Position numbers and translations under genes: made by a program. 23,105 bases of DNA from an uncultured Pseudomonadota bacterium (lineage in GTDB: Bacteria > Pseudomonadota > Alphaproteobacteria > Rs-D84), in NCBI GenBank assembly GCA_900313285.1, contig OMQP01000021.1, forward strand, positions 1-23,105. Reading direction: 5' to 3'. The notes under the pieces are model-generated. The model searched no databases. It had not been told where the DNA came from and saw only the letters and a list, made by a program, of their open reading frames with translations. How positions within the stretch are numbered: the first letter of the stretch is position 1; each line of letters opens with the position of its first letter. Below are positions 17,144-23,105 of this stretch, in pieces.

Positions 17144-18877
17144 TTATATACGTTCAAACATTGCATCCAATTCGGATATAGAAATAACCTTGTAAACTGG
17201 GCGACCATGATTACATTCACCACCGTGTTCTGTGCGTTCAATATCACGTAAAAGTGCGTCCATTTCCGCCATATTTAATTTACGTCCGGCACGCACCGAA
17301 TGATGACATGCATAATTAGCCAGTTTTAAATGTAATTTTTCATTTAAGCGCGACGAATGACCATACGAACGAACTTCATCTGCAATTTCTTGCAGACATT
17401 TTTCCCAATTTAAATCCCAATCGGCAGGTTTTTCAAAAATTGCTATTGCTTCTTCACCGAATTCATCAACCACTAATCCACATTGTTTCAATTCGTCTTT
17501 TATTACCAAAACAGCATCTACATCTTCACGACGTAATTTAATAACCACAGGTGTTAAAAGTGGTTGAGTTTTTATTTCGTGTTTACGCAATTTTTCATAT
17601 GTAATTCTTTCATGTGCAGCATGCTGGTCTACAATTACAAAACCATTTACATTTTCAGCCAAAATATATTTGTTATTTAATTGGCCAATAACGCGACCAA
17701 GTGGCAAATCAAATTCTGTTTCTTGTGCTTTTATTTCCGGTTCCGTACAGCAGTTTTGTTGGCTTACAATTGGTTCTGCAACAAAATTTTTCGCATATAA
17801 ATTATTTGTATTCAAACCAGAATTTAAAAAAGTTTGCATTGGTGGTAAATCAAAATTTTTATTATCTGCAAATGTGTCGTGTACAGGTTCCATAAAAGTA
17901 TTTTGATTTAATGTTTTCGACAAAACATCACGCAAAGTTTTAATGATAAAACTGCGTACGTGTGTTGGTTCCAGAAAGTGAACTTCTGTTTTTGCAGGTG
18001 AAACATTTACATCAACACTATTTGACGGTAATTCAAGATATAATGCGCACAATGGAAATTCACGCGCATGCATAACATCCATATATGCTGCACGCAGGGC
18101 CGCAATTAAAACCTTGTCTTTAACAGGTCGACCATTTACAAATAAATACTGATCAACACTTGAAGCGCGTTTTAATGTTGGATGCGATATATATCCATGA
18201 ATACGCATATCTGAAGATGAAGATTTTGCATCAACAGGTAACATTTGCCCCCGCACATCTTCGCCCATAACAGATATAATTCTTTCAATCAATTCCTGAT
18301 TTTTTGGAAAATGCCATTTATTATTAAGCAAGAATCCAACATCACTGCGCGACATAGCAAGACGTTTAACAACATCAACAACAGCCAACAATTCAGATTT
18401 ATCAGTATTTAAAAATTTTAAACGTGCTGGTGTTTTTGCAAATAAATTTGCGACACGAATACGTGTTCCATTTTCCCAATCTGACGGTCTTATTTCATTT
18501 GTATTCGCATCCAAATGAAAACCATGTTCACCCATTTCATTATTTGTATCTATTTCCATATCAGATACAGATGCAATAGAAGGCAATGCTTCACCACGAA
18601 AACCCATAAAATTTATATTCAATAAATCATCATCAGGCAATTTAGATGTTGCATGTCGCAAAACACAATTCGCCAAATCTACTTTATCCATTCCGCGACC
18701 ATTATCTATCACAGAAATCATAGTACGGCCACCATCGACAACATCTATTATTATTTGGTCAGCCCCAGCATCCAGCGCATTTTCAACTAATTCTTTGACA
18801 ACGCTGGCCGGACGTTCAACCACTTCACCTGCAGCAATTTGGTTTATCAAAAAATCAGGTAAAACACGAATTGACAT
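17144..18877 (-). CDS. mutL: DNA mismatch repair protein MutL, endonuclease type
   Basis: This is a 577-residue protein. The N-terminal GHKL ATPase shows INQIAAGEVVERPASVVKEL, ENALDAGA, DNGRGM, FRGEALPSIASV and GTRIRVANLFAKTPAR. A variable linker (about 320-390) leads to the dimerisation domain, which has the metal-binding nicking motif DQHAAHERITYEKL (417-430) and the supporting ACHHSVRAG and CNHGRPVYKV. The nicking motif indicates that this MutL cuts DNA itself, as in lineages without MutH. The start lies 1 base after the greA stop, within reach of AAGGA in the greA end, so translation is probably coupled. Confidence 0.97.
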   Translation of the reverse strand: MSIRVLPDFLINQIAAGEVVERPASVVKELVENALDAGADQIIIDVVDGGRTMISVIDNGRGMDKVDLANCVLRHATSKLPDDDLLNINFMGFRGEALPSIASVSDMEIDTNNEMGEHGFHLDANTNEIRPSDWENGTRIRVANLFAKTPARLKFLNTDKSELLAVVDVVKRLAMSRSDVGFLLNNKWHFPKNQELIERIISVMGEDVRGQMLPVDAKSSSSDMRIHGYISHPTLKRASSVDQYLFVNGRPVKDKVLIAALRAAYMDVMHAREFPLCALYLELPSNSVDVNVSPAKTEVHFLEPTHVRSFIIKTLRDVLSKTLNQNTFMEPVHDTFADNKNFDLPPMQTFLNSGLNTNNLYAKNFVAEPIVSQQNCCTEPEIKAQETEFDLPLGRVIGQLNNKYILAENVNGFVIVDQHAAHERITYEKLRKHEIKTQPLLTPVVIKLRREDVDAVLVIKDELKQCGLVVDEFGEEAIAIFEKPADWDLNWEKCLQEIADEVRSYGHSSRLNEKLHLKLANYACHHSVRAGRKLNMAEMDALLRDIERTEHGGECNHGRPVYKVISISELDAMFERI

Positions 18878-18878
18878 G

Positions 18879-19349
18879 TTAATCCTTGAATTTCACGTCG
18901 ACGATTTCAAATTCTTTTTCACCACTTGGCAACCTTACCGTACAGGTATCCCCAACACAATGGCCAATCAACGCACGTCCAACAGGTGACGTACAAGATA
19001 TTACCAAACGACCATCAGATTCAATATCAGACAAAATACGACATTCCATTTTATTACCATCTTCATCTTCGGTAATAACCTTTGCGCCAAAAACAACGCG
19101 ATCACCAGACAAATTATCAACATCTATGACCTGGGCATTTTCAATTATATTTTCTATGAATTGAATACGTTTATCGATTTGGCGCTGTTTTTCTTTGGCG
19201 GCACTGTAATCTGCATTTTCAGACAAATCACCCAGGGAACGCGCCCATTGAACAACTTTCAAGATTTCAGGTCTTTGGTTTTCCTTTAAATCTTTTAATT
19301 CTTTGATTAAATTATCGAATCCCTGACGGGATATTGGCTTTTTTTCCAT
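18879..19349 (-). CDS. greA: Transcription elongation factor GreA
   Basis: This 156-residue protein is full length. The N-terminal coiled coil carries the acidic tip GDLSENADYSAAKEKQRQ, which reaches the RNA polymerase active site to cleave backtracked transcripts. The C-terminal FKBP-like domain includes SPVGRALIGHCVGDTCTV. I took the ATG at 19349, which has AAGGTG upstream; an in-frame GTG at 19358 is less likely. It heads the long minus-strand run and diverges from lptG. Confidence 0.97.
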   Translation of the reverse strand: MEKKPISRQGFDNLIKELKDLKENQRPEILKVVQWARSLGDLSENADYSAAKEKQRQIDKRIQFIENIIENAQVIDVDNLSGDRVVFGAKVITEDEDGNKMECRILSDIESDGRLVISCTSPVGRALIGHCVGDTCTVRLPSGEKEFEIVDVKFKD

Positions 19350-19397
19350 AACTTTCACCTTAAATATTACAATAACAATAAAACATAAATTTTAATT

Positions 19398-19426
19398 TTG
19401 CAATTATCATTTCAAACTATTATACT
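19398..19426 (+). promoter_or_regulatory. Strong sigma-70 promoter for lptG, near-leaderless
   Basis: TTGCAA (19398-19403) and TATACT (19421-19426) are separated by exactly 17 bases. Transcription would start at about 19432-19434 and the lptG ATG is at 19436, so almost no leader is left. No ribosome-binding sequence is visible before that ATG. Confidence 0.6.
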
Positions 19427-19435
19427 ATATATATT

Positions 19436-20503
19436 ATGTATAGATTCAGACCAAATGTTTTGACATTATTCCTGATGCGACGCTTTTTTGCGAGCTTTCT
19501 TTTGGTAATGTTAACAGTTTCCGGGGTTATATTTGCTGTGACTTTCGTAGAAAGATTGTCTTCTAACCCCGATGCATTGTCTACAATCATGGATGCATGG
19601 GTAAGATTGTTGGAATATATACCTATGTTTTTGCCATTAGCTGTATTTATGGGAACATTGGTTGCTTTCTATAATTTAACAAAATCATCTGAATTGGTTA
19701 TTATATCTGGTGCGGGGTTATCACCTTTTCAAATCGCACGCCCTTTTTTAATTGGTGCATGTATTATTGGTATTATTGCGACATGCCTTGTAAATCCGTA
19801 TTCAGTGAATCTTACGACACGCAAATTAACGAACCACCAATTACAGTTAATAGATAATGCAATATGGTTACGCGAATCTGCCGATAATGGATTTTTAACA
19901 GTACGTGCAATGGGGATGAATATATCAAAAGAACATAACATTATATTCAGGGATATCACTGTTTTATCCCAAAATGAGAAATTTAAATTAAAAGAACGCA
20001 TATCAGCAAAAACGGCTGTATTATCTGAAAATGGTTTTGATATAGAAAAAGCAAGTATTATAAATTCTGACGGCATACCAACAAGTGGTGATCGGCACAT
20101 TGAAACGAAATTAACGCCACAAACTGTACTTGACAGATATTTACAACCCGACCAAATATCATTTTGGAAATTACCAAATTTTATACGAAAAATGAACGCA
20201 ATTGGTGTTTCAACCCGTGGACATTTGGTTCAATTTTGGACATTACTGTTTTTACCATTGAATATGATGGCAATGGTGATGTTAGGGATTGCTTTTTCTC
20301 AAACGCGCCAGCGCAGAAATTACACTTTTGGCACAAAATTCAGTTTAGGAATTTTGACATGTTTTGCATTATATTTTATTGTTAATTTATTTAACGCACT
20401 GGGCAATACAGGCACCCTGCCGCCATTGGTTGCGATTATTTCACCACAAATTATTATCATTGCGGCCGCATGCGTATTTATAACCAGTTTTGATACGATA
20501 TAG
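19436..20503 (+). CDS. lptG: LPS export permease of the LptF/LptG family, probably LptG
   Basis: The protein has 355 residues, the usual LptG length. Three membrane helices at each end (about 15-120 and 262-350) flank a periplasmic beta-jellyroll region. SGAGLSPFQIARP after helix 2 and the last block with LPLNMMAMVMLGIAFSQTRQRR and GTLPPLVAIISP fit LptG better than LptF. With LptF and the LptB ATPase it extracts LPS from the inner membrane and passes it to LptC. LptF is not in the window. It is the first gene of the lptG, small ORF, xerD, J-domain cluster. Confidence 0.85.
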   Translation: MYRFRPNVLTLFLMRRFFASFLLVMLTVSGVIFAVTFVERLSSNPDALSTIMDAWVRLLEYIPMFLPLAVFMGTLVAFYNLTKSSELVIISGAGLSPFQIARPFLIGACIIGIIATCLVNPYSVNLTTRKLTNHQLQLIDNAIWLRESADNGFLTVRAMGMNISKEHNIIFRDITVLSQNEKFKLKERISAKTAVLSENGFDIEKASIINSDGIPTSGDRHIETKLTPQTVLDRYLQPDQISFWKLPNFIRKMNAIGVSTRGHLVQFWTLLFLPLNMMAMVMLGIAFSQTRQRRNYTFGTKFSLGILTCFALYFIVNLFNALGNTGTLPPLVAIISPQIIIIAAACVFITSFDTI

Positions 20504-20511
20504 GATTAAAG

Positions 20512-20643
20512 ATGCCACTTTATGATAAAAGAAAAAAACAAAAAAAATTTTTCATTTGGGCGATTATAATTATTATCATCGTTTTAATGATGGTATCTTT
20601 TCCTAATCATCCTGAATTTACAGAAGTGGTACTGTTTCCATGA
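20512..20643 (+). CDS. 43-residue single-pass membrane protein between lptG and xerD
   Basis: This short frame starts with ATG eight bases after lptG (GGATTAAAG precedes it, a usable ribosome site). A Lys-rich N-terminus (YDKRKKQKKFF) is followed by a very hydrophobic helix (IWAIIIIIIVLMMV) and a short tail ending FP. Its TGA overlaps the xerD ATG (ATGA), the classic sign of translational coupling. Positive-inside topology predicts a cytoplasmic N-terminus. No family is recognised. Confidence 0.65.
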   Translation: MPLYDKRKKQKKFFIWAIIIIIIVLMMVSFPNHPEFTEVVLFP

Positions 20644-21503
20644 ATTATATAGATATATTTTTAGAAGCATTATCGGCTGAAAAAGGTCGCAGTCAAAAAA
20701 CACTTGATGCGTATTCGTCTGACCTGCATCATGCCCAGGATACAATTGGTAATTTATTAGATGCGACAAATGAAGACATACAAAATTACCTTTCGCACCT
20801 GCCAGACAAAGCGTCATCTGTTGCCCGTAAAGCCAGCGCACTGCGTACATTTTATAAATTTTTGATGTTGGAAAAAATCATAACAAAAAATCCAACCAGT
20901 ACATTGGAATTACCAAAACGCGGACGCGCCCTGCCCAAATATTTATCCGCCCACGAAATAGAATTACTGATATCATCATCGGGTGATATAAAAACATCTG
21001 TACGTCTTAAATGTATGATTGAATTATTGTATGCATCCGGGTTGCGAGTATCAGAATTATGTGAATTACCAATGTCTGCAAATTTGGGCGACAAATTGTT
21101 AATACACGGCAAAGGTGCCAAAGAAAGATTGGTTCCCATGCACGAAGCAGCCCAAGATGCCCTGCATAAATGGCTTGAAATCCGTGGTGACGATAATTCT
21201 AAATATGTTTTTCCAACAAATTCTCAAACGGGTCATATAACACGCGATGGATTTTTCAAGATATTAAAAAAGTGTGCCGTATTGGCCGGAATAGATCCAC
21301 ATCGTGTATCACCACACGTATTGCGTCATTCTTTTGCGTCACATTTGCTGGCGGGTGGTGCAAATTTACGTGTGATTCAAACAATGTTGGGACACGAAGA
21401 TATTTCAACAACACAAATATACACTCACGTTTTACCTGAAAAATTACGTGATACGGTCGAAAGTGCGCACCCATTGGCGCATAATGAAATTAAGGATATA
21501 TAA
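20640..21503 (+). CDS. xerD: Tyrosine recombinase XerD
   Basis: This 287-residue protein has an N-terminal SAM-like DNA-binding domain (1-95) and a catalytic domain with R136 (ASGLRVSEL), K158 (HGKGAKER), H226 and R229 (SPHVLRHSFASHLLAGGANLRVIQTMLGH), H252 and the nucleophile Y261 (ISTTQIYTHV). The HVLRHSFASHLL and DISTTQIYTHV segments favour XerD over XerC or a phage integrase. It resolves chromosome dimers at dif under FtsK control. The ATG overlaps the small upstream ORF by 4 bases. Confidence 0.93.
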   Translation: MNYIDIFLEALSAEKGRSQKTLDAYSSDLHHAQDTIGNLLDATNEDIQNYLSHLPDKASSVARKASALRTFYKFLMLEKIITKNPTSTLELPKRGRALPKYLSAHEIELLISSSGDIKTSVRLKCMIELLYASGLRVSELCELPMSANLGDKLLIHGKGAKERLVPMHEAAQDALHKWLEIRGDDNSKYVFPTNSQTGHITRDGFFKILKKCAVLAGIDPHRVSPHVLRHSFASHLLAGGANLRVIQTMLGHEDISTTQIYTHVLPEKLRDTVESAHPLAHNEIKDI

Positions 21504-21505
21504 AA

Positions 21506-22003
21506 ATGATAACTAAATGCGATCATCCGGGCTGCACAAAAGCCGGCACATGCCGTGCCCCAAAATCACGTGATTTAAAAGAATATTGGATGTTCTGTAA
21601 AGAACACGCTGCAGAATATAATAAAAATTGGAATTATTATGCGAATATGACACCGGATGAAATTGACGCAGAATGGGAACGCGAAACATTTGGTATTGCC
21701 GACAAAGACCGTGAAAAAGTTAATAAAGACGAAGATGATTATGTAAAATTCTTGAATGATTTTTTAACCGGACGTGGCACATTTGATAAAATGCCGGCGA
21801 AAAAAACAGTATCATCACAAATTACATCTGCGTTTGCTGTATTTAATTTACCAATAACCGCATCATGGCGTGAAGTTGGAACAAAATATCGTGCGTTGGC
21901 AAAAAAATATCACCCAGATACCGCAAAAGAAAAATCTTCAACATCAGAATTTACACGCATTAACACTGCATACGAAACATTGAAAAAATATTTTAAGAAA
22001 TAA
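21506..22003 (+). CDS. J-domain protein with N-terminal Cys-rich motif
   Basis: This 165-residue protein has two parts. The N-terminus has a putative zinc site (C5, C10, C16, C31, H34) followed by EYNKNWNYYANMTPDEI. That arrangement is familiar from a short alphaproteobacterial J-domain family. The C-terminus (about 108-165) is a J domain with the HPD motif at 136-138 (AKKYHPDTAKEK), which stimulates DnaK ATPase. No Gly/Phe region or DnaJ zinc finger is present, so it is a class C co-chaperone with unknown client. It starts 2 bases after xerD and is the last gene of the cluster. Confidence 0.88.
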   Translation: MITKCDHPGCTKAGTCRAPKSRDLKEYWMFCKEHAAEYNKNWNYYANMTPDEIDAEWERETFGIADKDREKVNKDEDDYVKFLNDFLTGRGTFDKMPAKKTVSSQITSAFAVFNLPITASWREVGTKYRALAKKYHPDTAKEKSSTSEFTRINTAYETLKKYFKK

Positions 22004-22007
22004 TACT

Positions 22008-22040
22008 ATTAAAGTTCTGTGTCATTGCGCGGAACGCCAT
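22008..22040 (+). repeat. Left copy of dispersed repeat (ttctgtgtcattgcg type)
   Basis: The 22 bases at 22008-22029 match 22461-22482 at 20 positions by eye, in the same orientation. The two copies bracket the GIY-YIG gene. This copy looks truncated after GCGGAACGCCAT. Confidence 0.6.
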
Positions 22041-22352
22041 CTAGCAATTTAAATATTCATACAAATCTTTCCATTCTGGGTTAAAAGATTGTATCAATTC
22101 TATCTTCTTTTGACGAGACCAAGATTTAATTTGTTTCTCTCGAACAATCGCATATTCTGGGTTTTCAAAAACCTCTATATACACTAATTTGTTAACATTA
22201 TATCTTGATGTAAAACTTTCCGGATTAAAATGTGTTTTATGTTCAAAAGCACGTCGTGATATATCATTTGTGATACCAGTGTACAATGTTCCATTTTTCT
22301 GTGAAGCCATAATATACACATAGTATCTATAAGAATCATGATAACTTTTCAT
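22041..22352 (-). CDS. Small GIY-YIG endonuclease-family protein
   Basis: The 103-residue protein starts MKSYHDSYRYYVYIMASQKN. The GIY-YIG signature appears as YVYIM and LYTGITND, followed by the conserved Arg in ISRRAFEH and the metal-binding Glu in VREKQIKSWSR. It is a stand-alone nuclease domain of the YhbQ/UPF0213-like type, with no UvrC or homing-endonuclease DNA-binding domain. The frame is open further upstream, but there it reads through a palindromic repeat (CHSERSVGIHRK), so the ATG at 22352 is the more credible start. Palindromic repeats lie on both sides. It is convergent to the J-domain gene. Confidence 0.85.
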   Translation of the reverse strand: MKSYHDSYRYYVYIMASQKNGTLYTGITNDISRRAFEHKTHFNPESFTSRYNVNKLVYIEVFENPEYAIVREKQIKSWSRQKKIELIQSFNPEWKDLYEYLNC

Positions 22353-22395
22353 ACATAAAATAATAAGACATATAGTTAATAAAATCAAAACCTTT

Positions 22396-22430
22396 CTATG
22401 GATTCCCACGCTTCGCTCGGAATGACATAG
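22396..22430 (-). repeat. Palindromic repeat element A
   Basis: CTATG and CATAG close the element, with ATTCC/GGAAT as an inner stem around cacgcttcgctc. On the minus strand it reads as the familiar motif translated CHSERS. On the plus strand it is followed by seven T, so it might also act as a weak terminator. Confidence 0.75.
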
Positions 22431-22460
22431 TTTTTTTACGACGCTTGGAACCACAATACG

Positions 22461-22511
22461 ATTAAGGTTCTATGTCATTGCGAGCAAACGCAGTTTGCGT
22501 GGCAATCCATT
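22461..22511 (+). repeat. Palindromic repeat element B (right copy)
   Basis: It shares TATGTCATT and AATCCAT ends with element A in inverted orientation, and its left part repeats 22008-22029. Nested stems are ATTGC/GCAAT (outer) and GCAAAC/GTTTGC (inner). Confidence 0.75.
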
Positions 22512-22541
22512 ACCGTTGTGCCAGAACGAACATTGTTATTA

Positions 22542-22611
22542 TGGATTCCCTTGACATTATAATGTCTGCGGGGCAATCGTGACGATTTCTGTGCACTTCG
22601 TTTCAGAAATC
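22542..22611. repeat. Palindromic repeat element C plus adjacent hairpin
   Basis: It begins with ATGGATTCCC, as in element A, and holds a perfect 14-base palindrome GACATTATAATGTC at 22553-22566, then GGGGCAATC. A second hairpin follows: GATTTCTG (22584-22591), 12-base loop, CAGAAATC (22604-22611). A further scrap, GTCCCACGCTTC, lies near 22620. I see no gene between 22353 and 22670; this stretch is repeat material. Confidence 0.65.
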
Positions 22612-22670
22612 TACTTATTGTCCCACGCTTCTTTTTTAATGGTTGATGGTGCCAAGATTGCGAACATAAA

Positions 22671-22697
22671 AAAACACCGGCAAATGCCGGTGTTTTT
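22671..22697. terminator. Bidirectional rho-independent terminator after the right-end surface protein
   Basis: The stem ACACCGGC (22674-22681) and GCCGGTGT (22686-22693) has an AAAT loop and is flanked by A and T runs on either side, so it can work in both directions. It lies about 30 bases past the stop of the minus-strand gene. Confidence 0.85.
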
Positions 22698-22727
22698 ATA
22701 TTCAGGGAGAATGACCAAACCGATAAA

Positions 22728-23105
22728 TTATTGTGCGACCCCGAACACCGCCCGACGGAGACCGGAATCGCCCCGAACGCCGTTGGCGCAGTCGGCCGCA
22801 CAGCCGTACGCGCAACCACTCGTAGCGCTCGCATCGCCGTAGATGTAGCCGGAGACCCACGAAGAGGACGCGACAGGACAATATTCCGTGCTGCCCTGCT
22901 CAGCAATGCCGGTTGCCTTGCACCAACAATAATGACCAGTTTCGCTTTCTTCCAGTGTTCCGGCTGTTGCATGTGCTCTACCACTACTATTTGACGTGTC
23001 GCTGCATAATGCAACACCCTTGACTGTGCCATAGCTAAATGTCACTGCCCATTCACCGTTATTTAAATCACTGCTGTTTTCTGTCCATCCATACTTTGTC
23101 ATTGT
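22728..23105 (-). CDS. C-terminal part of a Cys-rich surface protein (5' end outside window)
   Basis: The frame is open to the window edge (the ATG at 23102 is preceded by an in-frame ACA), so this is the tail of a longer protein. It has the same module as the fragment at 11322-11948: NSSDLNNGEWAVTFSYGTV, KGVALCS, CWCKA, the C-x3-C-A-x2-C-A tail and a final RRAVFGVAQ. The shared segment is nearly identical in protein, yet most codons differ at the third base. GC rises toward the 3' end, from about 43% near 23050 to about 73% at 22741-22800, far above the rest of the window. Function is unknown; a secreted or cell-surface role is inferred from the InlB-type repeat beside the related module. 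Confidence 0.8.
   Translation of the reverse strand, partial: TMTKYGWTENSSDLNNGEWAVTFSYGTVKGVALCSDTSNSSGRAHATAGTLEESETGHYCWCKATGIAEQGSTEYCPVASSSWVSGYIYGDASATSGCAYGCAADCANGVRGDSGLRRAVFGVAQ

Noticed and set aside
22353..22454. N-terminal extension of the GIY-YIG protein (CHSERSVGIHRK...)
   Set aside because: The extension is the translation of palindromic repeat A, and the nuclease domain starts after the ATG at 22352.
22008..22630. CRISPR array
   Set aside because: The repeats are palindromic, irregularly spaced, in both orientations and divergent, with no unique spacers of constant length and no cas genes.
22475..23032. Long open frame on the minus strand (185 codons) crossing the terminator and repeats
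   Set aside because: It overlaps the better-supported surface-protein frame, runs through a rho-independent terminator and palindromic repeats, and its Arg/Ala-rich composition is explained by the GC-rich tail read in another frame.
22728..23105. A diversity-generating retroelement variable region at the C-terminus of the surface protein
   Set aside because: The GC-rich tail first suggested adenine mutagenesis. However, differences from the other copy are not limited to A positions, the conserved half also differs at most third bases, and no reverse transcriptase or template repeat is in the window.

Overview
The window is a gene-dense, AT-rich bacterial chromosome segment (roughly 35% GC by eye). 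Gene content points to an alphaproteobacterium. It carries a MucR/Ros-type regulator, a ribbon-helix-helix protein of the short RHH_4 type, a J-domain protein with a Cys-rich N-terminus, and the blocks greA-mutL and yajC-secD-secF. InlB-type repeat proteins, PAP2, GH24 and two beta-barrel proteins suggest an uncultured, perhaps gut-associated, lineage with a didermal envelope. The taxonomic call is inference, since no rRNA is present.

Layout. 1-1240 (+): the tail of an upstream gene, then three tightly packed small genes (an unrecognised protein, a SUKH/YrhA-like protein, an RHH protein). 1179-5483 (-): an apparent operon of a MucR-like regulator, a membrane-anchored GH24 lysozyme with TPRs, and a YbeY-Lnt fusion. 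5521-6783 (+): rarA, which runs tail to tail into two outer-membrane-type proteins (6780-8939, -). 9020-11233 (-): ftsK with a clear promoter. 11322-12042 (-): a broken InlB-type surface protein next to a 24-unit GT microsatellite. 12062-19349 (-): a long co-directional run, greA, mutL, yajC, secD, secF, a degenerate S41 protease and a PAP2 phosphatase. 19436-22003 (+): lptG, a tiny membrane protein, xerD and a J-domain protein, read from one strong promoter. 22004-22700: a GIY-YIG nuclease gene set among palindromic repeats. 22728-23105 (-): the C-terminus of a second surface protein of the same family as the fragment at 11.3 kb.

Most genes are envelope or genome housekeeping: lipoprotein acylation (Lnt), LPS export (LptG), Sec export (YajC/SecD/SecF), division and chromosome segregation (FtsK, XerD) and repair (MutL, RarA). 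The accessory material is confined to the left end, the microsatellite locus and the right end. The points most worth a second look are the repeat-flanked GIY-YIG gene, the YbeY-Lnt fusion, the catalytically degenerate S41 protein, the long GT tract, the paired Cys-rich surface modules with very different base composition, and promoters that predict near-leaderless mRNAs for ftsK and lptG.
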